A DNA stretch of 19,732 bases from assembly GCA_036276235.1 (NCBI GenBank), contig DATBDZ010000160.1, forward strand, positions 1 through 19,732. Direction: 5' to 3'. Under the pieces are notes generated by a model. That model was not told where the DNA came from and searched no databases. It saw nothing but the letters and a program-made list of their open reading frames with translations. The DNA comes from JANWHF01 sp036276235 (GTDB lineage Bacteria > Planctomycetota > Phycisphaerae > Tepidisphaerales > Tepidisphaeraceae). The stretch's first letter is position 1, and each line of letters starts with the position of its first letter. Position numbers and translations under genes: made by a program. Of this stretch, positions 14,773 through 19,732 are shown one piece after another.

Positions 14773-14843
14773 CCCTCGCCGGCCCGTTACCGTCTTCGAT
14801 TGCCCAACTCGATTGTGTTGATTGGCAAAAACTGCGCAACGGA

Positions 14844-17816
14844 CTAGGGAGCAGCCACCTGCTGCGAGCTCGCCAAATACGCGATCAAATCGCGCACCTC
14901 ACCGCTCTTGAGATTCTCCAGCAATCCTTCCGGCATCATTGAGATCGGCGATAGCCGCCGATGGGTGATCTCGCTTAGCGGCAGCGTGATATCCTCGTTG
15001 ATCGTGCGGATCGTCAGGCTCTTGTCGTTCTCGGCGACCACGATGCCATTAATCGTGCGGCCATCTTTGGCATCGACAATCACCATCTGATATTCCCGCG
15101 CGACGACGGCACTGGGATCGACCACGTTTTCCAGAACGTAATCCAGATTGGCCCGCTGCGAGCCGGTGAGATTGGGGCCGACTTTGCCGCCGGCGTCGAA
15201 GAGCGTGTGGCAGGCGGCGCACGTGCGATTGAAGACGGCGCGGCCGTTGGGGAGATTCGCCTTGGTCATGTCCTCGCGGGCCAGCTGCGACTTGAGATGC
15301 GCGATCACCTGCGATTTGTCGCCGGCCGGCGTGCGGATGGTGCCCCAAACCTTCGTCAGGCGATTCTTCACGGCCGGCTCCTTGAAATTCGAGAGTTGGC
15401 GGATCGTGAAGGCGGAGATGTCGGATCGAGGAATCTTTCCCGACTCAATCGCATCGAGCAGAGCGAGGGCGTACTTTGGCCGCGCGCTGAGCGTCTGGAC
15501 AGCGTCGCGGCGCTCGGATTCCGAAAGCGTTGAGTATTGGCCGATCAGCAGCGCCGGCGTGGCATCGTCATCAACGGTCGACAGGCCGCGGATGGCGGTG
15601 CCGCGCAATGCTGCATCTTTGAGCAAACCCTGGAGCAGAGTCGCAAGCTGCGGATCCTGCGCGCCGGCCAGCGCCGTGACGGCGGCGCTGCGGCGCTCGG
15701 CCGAAGCATGCGCATCTGTGACGATCGCACGCTCGGCGGTGAGCGCATCTGCATCGCCGAAGACGAGCGCGACGAGCGATGCCGCATCGCTGACCTCCGA
15801 CGATGTCTTCGTACGAAGCTGCGCATAAGCCGTCTTCCACCCAGCCGGCATCGCGACATGCCGTTGGCCGTTGAACGAGGCTTGAATTCCGTGCAGCAGA
15901 TCGACTTGCTGATGCGAATCGGTTGTCTTTTCCAATAGCGCGACAACAGCCTCGAGGCCAGCCGGGCTTCCTTGCGCGACTCTTCGAGCCACATATTCGC
16001 GGACGATCGGAATCTTCGCGCCGGCGGCAAGCTCGATTGATTTGCCCGTATCCGTCGCCGCCAGTGGCTCTACGCCGTACCAGAGCATCAGCGGGAGATT
16101 CTGGTCGGCCGCGTCGGCTTCATGCGCACACAGATTCGAAGCGATCTCAAAGCGCTGCTCGGCGGGCAATCGTTGTAGCGCCGAGGCAAGGAACAATCGC
16201 ACCACCGGCGATGGATCGGCTTTGGCCATCGCCGCGAATTTGGCCAGCAGTTCGGGCGTCGCGTTGCGATCTTCCAGCGCAAGCTGAATCGCCCACCCGC
16301 GCATGTATGGTTCGCGATGATCCAGCAGCGACATGATCTGCGAAGGGCTAACACCGCCGATCGCGTGAATAGCCCACAGCGCCCGCAGCTCATGGCGAAC
16401 ATCCGGGTCAGTCGTGAGCAATTTTTGCAGCGCATTGGTGGCAGATGCAGTGATTTTCCGCGTGGCCGCGCGCTCTTGCAGCACGCGGCGCGCGTGGCGG
16501 ACGAGCCAGTCATTGTGCTGCGTTTGCAGCGTCACCAGATCGTCATCCGTCAGTGTGACCAGATCAGGATGCAGCGGCGTCGCGGTGCCATACGTTACCT
16601 TGTAGATCCGCCCGTTGGTTCGATCGACGACGACATGATTATGACACTCGCCGGTGTCTGACCAGTCCGAGACAAAGACGCCGCCGTCGGGGCCGTACTT
16701 GATCGAGATGCCGCGAAACCATGGATCGTTGGCCAGCAGAAAATCGGGTCCATGGTGCGCGATGTAGCCGGAGCCATGCTGCTCGAGCGGATCATTATTG
16801 ACGCGGTTGCCGTGCAGATTGCAGGTGAAGAGCGAATTGCGGTAGGAGTCGGGGAAATTATCGCCCAGATAAATCATTGCGCCGACATGCGCGTGGCCGC
16901 CGCCGGCCTCCAGGTTTTTGACATCTCCATCGTGCGAATCCTGCCAGCGTCCGCCGGCCCAGTGGAAATGGTCGGCACAGCTTTCCATGAGCGAATAGAC
17001 GTTGGGGTTGTAATCCTGCCCGTGCATCCGCTGGAAATGCGCGCCGGGGATGACCTGCCACGCGTGCTTGATGACGCAGTTGGTGATGAACCCCTGGCCA
17101 AAGTCGTCAAAGTCCAGCCCCCATGGATTGGTCGTTCCCCAGCAGACAACCTCAAACGTGTGGCGGGTCGGATGATATCGCCATACGCCGCAGTCAAACT
17201 TCACGCGCTTGGCATCGGGCGTCCCCGGCGCGCCGACGGCCGATTTGGATTGAATGCCATTAAGCCCGTAGAGCCAGCCATCCGGCCCCCACGTCAGGCC
17301 ATTAAAAATATTGTGCTGCGCCTCGCGGATGTTCCAGCCATCCAGCAAAACCTGCGGCGGCCCCGCCGGCTTGTCTTCGCCGGGCTTGATCGGAATGAAA
17401 ATAAGATCGGGCGGCGAGCAGACATAAACGCCGCCAAAACCAACTTCCAATCCGGAGACATTAATCAAATCGTCGGCAAAGACCGTCCGCTTATCAAAAT
17501 GCCCGGAGTCGGTCGTATCTTCAAAGATGGTGATACGATCGTGCCCCTTGGTCTGCCCGGTGGCGTTGAAATCCCAGTTGGGATAAGTCATCGCCTCAGC
17601 AACCCAAAGCCGCCCGCGATCGTCAAAAGTAAACGCGATCGGCTGCACCACATCCGGCTCGCCGGCAAAGAGCGTCGCCTGAAAATGGTCAGGCAAAGTC
17701 ATCTTCCCCGCCGCCTGCGCGGCAGGGATGGGATGATCAGGAACACTCGCGCCGGCCGCCACAGCGCAATGCGCGGCCAATACAATCCACCCGCCAATTA
17801 TCGCCCAATTTCGCAT
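14844..17816 (-). CDS. PVC-type secreted dehydrogenase/cytochrome c protein with HEAT repeats
   Basis: 990 residues and a collinear paralogue of the protein at 9307-12840. Order: signal peptide (MRNWAIIGGWIVLAAHCAVA, then AGAS), beta-propeller dehydrogenase domain (about 38-400; FTFDDRGRLWVAEAMTYP, WGPDGWLYGLNG, HAHVGAMIYLGDNFPDSYRN), HEAT-like region (about 430-800) and a heme-c domain with CAACH (C866, C869, H870) and SMMPEG. It lacks the N-terminal sandwich domain of its paralogue. Shared blocks include LVRxARRVLQERAA, RALWAIH, VRLFLASALQR, NLPLMxWY and ExxVDPxAV. The start ATG (17816) has GGAGG at 17829-17825 with 8-nt spacing; the TTG just before is a weaker choice. The role is inferred as electron-transferring oxidation outside the cytoplasmic membrane, substrate unknown. 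It converges on the small gene ending at 14772. Confidence 0.9.
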   Translation of the reverse strand: MRNWAIIGGWIVLAAHCAVAAGASVPDHPIPAAQAAGKMTLPDHFQATLFAGEPDVVQPIAFTFDDRGRLWVAEAMTYPNWDFNATGQTKGHDRITIFEDTTDSGHFDKRTVFADDLINVSGLEVGFGGVYVCSPPDLIFIPIKPGEDKPAGPPQVLLDGWNIREAQHNIFNGLTWGPDGWLYGLNGIQSKSAVGAPGTPDAKRVKFDCGVWRYHPTRHTFEVVCWGTTNPWGLDFDDFGQGFITNCVIKHAWQVIPGAHFQRMHGQDYNPNVYSLMESCADHFHWAGGRWQDSHDGDVKNLEAGGGHAHVGAMIYLGDNFPDSYRNSLFTCNLHGNRVNNDPLEQHGSGYIAHHGPDFLLANDPWFRGISIKYGPDGGVFVSDWSDTGECHNHVVVDRTNGRIYKVTYGTATPLHPDLVTLTDDDLVTLQTQHNDWLVRHARRVLQERAATRKITASATNALQKLLTTDPDVRHELRALWAIHAIGGVSPSQIMSLLDHREPYMRGWAIQLALEDRNATPELLAKFAAMAKADPSPVVRLFLASALQRLPAEQRFEIASNLCAHEADAADQNLPLMLWYGVEPLAATDTGKSIELAAGAKIPIVREYVARRVAQGSPAGLEAVVALLEKTTDSHQQVDLLHGIQASFNGQRHVAMPAGWKTAYAQLRTKTSSEVSDAASLVALVFGDADALTAERAIVTDAHASAERRSAAVTALAGAQDPQLATLLQGLLKDAALRGTAIRGLSTVDDDATPALLIGQYSTLSESERRDAVQTLSARPKYALALLDAIESGKIPRSDISAFTIRQLSNFKEPAVKNRLTKVWGTIRTPAGDKSQVIAHLKSQLAREDMTKANLPNGRAVFNRTCAACHTLFDAGGKVGPNLTGSQRANLDYVLENVVDPSAVVAREYQMVIVDAKDGRTINGIVVAENDKSLTIRTINEDITLPLSEITHRRLSPISMMPEGLLENLKSGEVRDLIAYLASSQQVAAP

Positions 17817-17823
17817 CAAAAAA

Positions 17824-17851
17824 TCCTCCGGATTTAGCGGAGGACATTATA
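17824..17851 (-). promoter_or_regulatory. TATAAT box and Shine-Dalgarno hairpin upstream of the 990-residue cytochrome gene
   Basis: On the minus strand a perfect TATAAT (17851-17846) is followed by TCCTCCG (17844-17838), a 7-nt loop, CGGAGGA (17830-17824), six Ts and the start codon region. The 7-bp stem buries the GGAGG and, with the T-run, has the form of an intrinsic terminator. If transcription starts about 7 bases after the TATAAT, the left arm would be lost from the RNA and the site would simply be a promoter with a 23-nt leader. Confidence 0.5.
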
Positions 17852-17879
17852 CCGGCGTTTCATGCTTTGTGCCGCACAG

Positions 17880-17901
17880 CACCCGCAGTCGGCAGCGGGT
17901 G
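17880..17901. terminator. Small hairpin downstream of the surface-protein gene
   Basis: CACCCGC (17880-17886) pairs with GCGGGTG (17895-17901) around an 8-nt loop, about 70 bases beyond the stop of the gene ending at 17971. It could act as its terminator on the minus strand, but no T-run follows, so this is a weak call. Confidence 0.25.
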
Positions 17902-17970
17902 AAGTTGATCATGCCGTCGCACAAGCAACGCACTCGACACGCGTTGCCACGCCAGAAAACCTCGCGCTGA

Positions 17971-19248
17971 TCATCCAGTGAATCCAACCGCTCGTTCACC
18001 GAACAGAGTGCCGGTCGATTTCCCGCCGACGGTCAGCTTGATCGTCAGCTCCGTAGGGGTCGTCGGCGACGCGAAGCTGAAGGGCTTTACAGCTACCTTA
18101 TACGTGCCGGCGGTCAACCCGGTGAACGACCAGGTGCCGTCTGGAGCGGTCATCGCCGTTGGGTCGCCGTTGGCATAGATGCCGGTGCCTTTGAGATCGA
18201 TAAAGACGGTCCATCCGCCAAGGCCGAGTTCACCCTTGTCGATGATTTTGTCGCCGTTCCAGTCATTGAAGACCCTGCCGGAGATGGAGGCGGTAGCCGG
18301 CGCGTCGAAAAAGAGGTTGCCGGGTTTGCTCGCATTGGTCACAACGACATCGAAGTAACCGGCGGTGGGAGCCGTCACGGCGTAGTTGGCGGGCAGTATT
18401 TCGCGGACACGATACGTTCCCGGAATGACGCTGGGGAAACTGAAGTGTCCGTTGACGTCTGACGTGACAGTGAGATCGCCGGTGACATACTTGCCCGCGT
18501 TGCCGGCATCGATGTACATCTTTACGCCGGCCAGTCCTTTCTCACCGGGAACGAGTTTGCCGACCGCATTCGTATCGTTGTAAACGGTGCCGGAAATGAT
18601 CGCCGTCGGTGCAGCTCCAAATACGCGGATTTCGTTTAATGCCACGAGGTTGGGCCCGCCCGCGGTTGCTACCGGGGTGATCGCATCAAAGCGCAGATAC
18701 CGGAAGGTCGCGGTGTTGCTGCTGGTGAAATGCTGTGCGGGCACCGGGTCCACGGCGGAAAACCCCGGAGCCAGTTGTCCGGTGACCAGCACGGTACCGT
18801 TGGCCACTGTTGCCGTCAGGCTGGAGAGCGAATTCGACGCGGTAATTTTGAACTTCGCCGTGCCAACATTGTTGTAGATGATATTGTGCGAATTAAAGAG
18901 ATCGAACGCCGACACACTTTGCGCTTTACCTAGGTCGATCACAAAATAATCCGGCACTTTCGAGCCAACATTCGTGGCGATCCAAAACCCGCTGGAGGCG
19001 GGGGGATTGGGATTCTGCTGCGTCTCATGGACCGGCCCGGTTTGGGTGTCCAATACATTCTTGGCTGCCCACTCAATTGAGGAACTATATGAACCGGTGT
19101 CGAACACCACGTTGGATGGCTTCAGAACGATCTGAGGCGCACCGGACATCAAACAGCGGCTTTCCAATGATTCAACCGTGATGGCAGCCGAAGGCTTCCG
19201 CGGGCCTGCGGGCGCGAAGTGTTCACGGACGACAGAAAATGCGCTCAT
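17971..19248 (-). CDS. Secreted surface protein: LEPR-XLL-like motif, discoidin-like domain, two SdrD-B-like domains
   Basis: 425 residues. The N-terminus carries LESRCLMSG (28-36), a variant of the LEPR-XLL motif found at the start of many planctomycete surface proteins; no classical signal peptide is visible, which is common for that group. Residues about 45-211 resemble a discoidin (F5/8 type C) carbohydrate-binding domain (YFVIDLGKAQSVSAFDLFNS, then FRYLRFDAIT, NEIRVFG). Two SdrD-B/CNA-B-like beta domains follow: about 215-315 (ISGTVYNDTNAVGKLVPGEK) and about 320-420 (ISGRVFNDWNGDKIIDKGEL). The second has a DxNxDxxxDxxE calcium-type loop; in the first the loop is degenerate. No LPXTG, PEP or dockerin anchor is seen. 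A role in attachment or glycan binding is inferred. The start ATG has GGAGAG six bases upstream. It was probably secreted as a single-gene unit; its upstream gap holds two palindromes. Confidence 0.85.
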   Translation of the reverse strand: MSAFSVVREHFAPAGPRKPSAAITVESLESRCLMSGAPQIVLKPSNVVFDTGSYSSSIEWAAKNVLDTQTGPVHETQQNPNPPASSGFWIATNVGSKVPDYFVIDLGKAQSVSAFDLFNSHNIIYNNVGTAKFKITASNSLSSLTATVANGTVLVTGQLAPGFSAVDPVPAQHFTSSNTATFRYLRFDAITPVATAGGPNLVALNEIRVFGAAPTAIISGTVYNDTNAVGKLVPGEKGLAGVKMYIDAGNAGKYVTGDLTVTSDVNGHFSFPSVIPGTYRVREILPANYAVTAPTAGYFDVVVTNASKPGNLFFDAPATASISGRVFNDWNGDKIIDKGELGLGGWTVFIDLKGTGIYANGDPTAMTAPDGTWSFTGLTAGTYKVAVKPFSFASPTTPTELTIKLTVGGKSTGTLFGERAVGFTG

Positions 19249-19445
19249 GTTGTTCTCTCCTTTAGTCCTGGGTTTCCGAGATGAAGCTTTACCGACGAAG
19301 GGTTACCGCCGATTTTGCAGAGCATACCGAAGCCGGGAGCCTCAAGCCACGGTTTTCTTGGCGCGATGTTTTGGAAGGACGCACGCCGATCGAGTAAAAC
19401 GGCTATAAGCGTGATGAGCGGCAGATTCTGATACGCCGCAAAAGC

Positions 19446-19510
19446 GTCATGCTAGGTGCTCCGAAGCGTCTGGCGGTTTTGCCAATTGGGCCAGATGCTT
19501 GCGAATATCT
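19446..19510. repeat. Decayed palindromic element E5, relative of the 7165-7244 element
   Basis: The left part (19446-19474) follows the E2 arm with a few changes: one base lost, GGTGCTCCGA for GGTACTCCGA, and GCGTCTGG for GCATCTGG. The right part shares TGGGCCAGATGCTT exactly with E2 and then diverges, so the arms no longer pair fully. It lies 23 bases before element E6. Confidence 0.75.
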
Positions 19511-19533
19511 GCTCTGAAAATGTTGCGAATTTA

Positions 19534-19594
19534 TGTAGGGTGGGTGTACTCGCCCACCACGTCGCTCGTGGTGGGCGAGTACACCCACCCTACA
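19534..19594. repeat. Palindromic element E6 (28-bp perfect arms, 5-nt loop)
   Basis: Arms 19534-19561 and 19567-19594 are exact reverse complements around TCGCT. The arm reads TGTAGGGTGGGTGTACTCGC and continues CCACCACG. GTACTCGC is shared with element 801-888 and TGGGTGTACTCG with the decayed copy at 8501-8559. In single-stranded DNA or RNA this would form a very stable cruciform or hairpin. Confidence 0.95.
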
Positions 19595-19670
19595 GATCCG
19601 GTTGCGGCCGCATGGCCGCTCAGCATGAAGGTCGTCGAGAGTCGCGAATCCTATTCAGCGAGGGAACCAC

Positions 19671-19732
19671 ATGAATGTTCGAGATCGAGTCGTCGCGTCC
19701 ACAATCACACTTTTCATCTCGTTTTGTTGCTC
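19671..19732 (+). CDS. Start of a secreted protein, truncated at the window edge
   Basis: ATG at 19671 is preceded by AGGGA at 19661-19665 (5-nt spacing). The 20 codons before the edge read MNVRDRVVASTITLFISFCC: a charged start then a hydrophobic stretch, as in a signal peptide. The paired cysteines at the end could be part of a lipobox, but the next residues are outside the window. The function cannot be told. It is divergent from the surface protein gene and separated from it by two palindromes. Confidence 0.6.
   Translation, partial: MNVRDRVVASTITLFISFCC

Larger units (their letters stand above)
19249..19670. other. Divergent intergenic region with two palindromic elements
   Basis: 422 bases between the divergent starts at 19248 and 19671. 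The first 200 bases show only the Shine-Dalgarno sequence of the surface gene (19260-19255); no convincing -10/-35 pair was found. The right half holds the palindromes at 19446-19510 and 19534-19594. Short open frames here translate to sequence without recognisable domains. Confidence 0.6.

Noticed and set aside
16752..17837. Plus-strand open frame (361 codons) antisense to the 990-residue cytochrome gene
   Set aside because: It lies wholly over a clear gene and shows no recognisable domain or ribosome binding site.

Overview
The window looks like chromosomal DNA of a planctomycete (phylum Planctomycetota; Phycisphaerae-like is a guess). The phylum call rests on three things. Two very large secreted proteins combine a beta-propeller dehydrogenase domain, HEAT-like repeats and a C-terminal CxxCH cytochrome domain, an architecture typical of the PVC group. 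One surface protein carries a variant of the N-terminal LEPR-XLL motif. One HTH regulator has an N-terminal segment I associate with planctomycetes. The DNA is GC-rich. There is no tRNA, rRNA, CRISPR array or transposase.

Layout, left to right. (1) The 3' end of a metallophosphoesterase gene (+, 1-674). (2) A complete minus-strand oligopeptide ABC importer operon, read as binding protein (7074-5278), permease B (5274-4303), permease C (4306-3296), ATPase D (3215-2028) and ATPase F (2031-910). Three junctions overlap or nearly abut; the C-D junction instead holds a 7-bp tandem repeat that contains D's start codon. (3) A minus-strand cytoplasmic parvulin-type prolyl isomerase (8149-7274). (4) A plus-strand HTH regulator (8580-8993). 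(5) Two collinear giant cytochrome/dehydrogenase paralogues on the minus strand (12840-9307 and 17816-14844). Between them lies a plus-strand group of three small genes: a two-domain GNAT acetyltransferase, a HEPN-domain protein with an RNAIAH motif, and a 71-residue probable SH3-like barrel protein. (6) A minus-strand secreted protein with a discoidin-like domain and two SdrD-B-like domains (19248-17971). (7) The first 20 codons of a plus-strand gene with a signal peptide (19671 to the right edge).

How the parts fit. The Opp operon imports peptides. The two cytochrome/dehydrogenase proteins probably act outside the cytoplasmic membrane in oxidation of carbohydrates or alcohols, but their substrates are unknown. 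The HEPN/SH3-like pair is the best candidate for an undescribed module: a putative RNase with a tightly spaced small partner that does not look like the MNT partner of known HEPN/MNT pairs.

The intergenic spaces hold a second layer: at least six palindromic elements of about 60-90 bp. Four are near-perfect and two are decayed. They share GTAC-centred cores (GGTACTCCGA, GTACTCGC, GTACGCCG) and occur in convergent, co-directional and divergent gaps, so they are not simply terminators. They look like a miniature interspersed repeat family.
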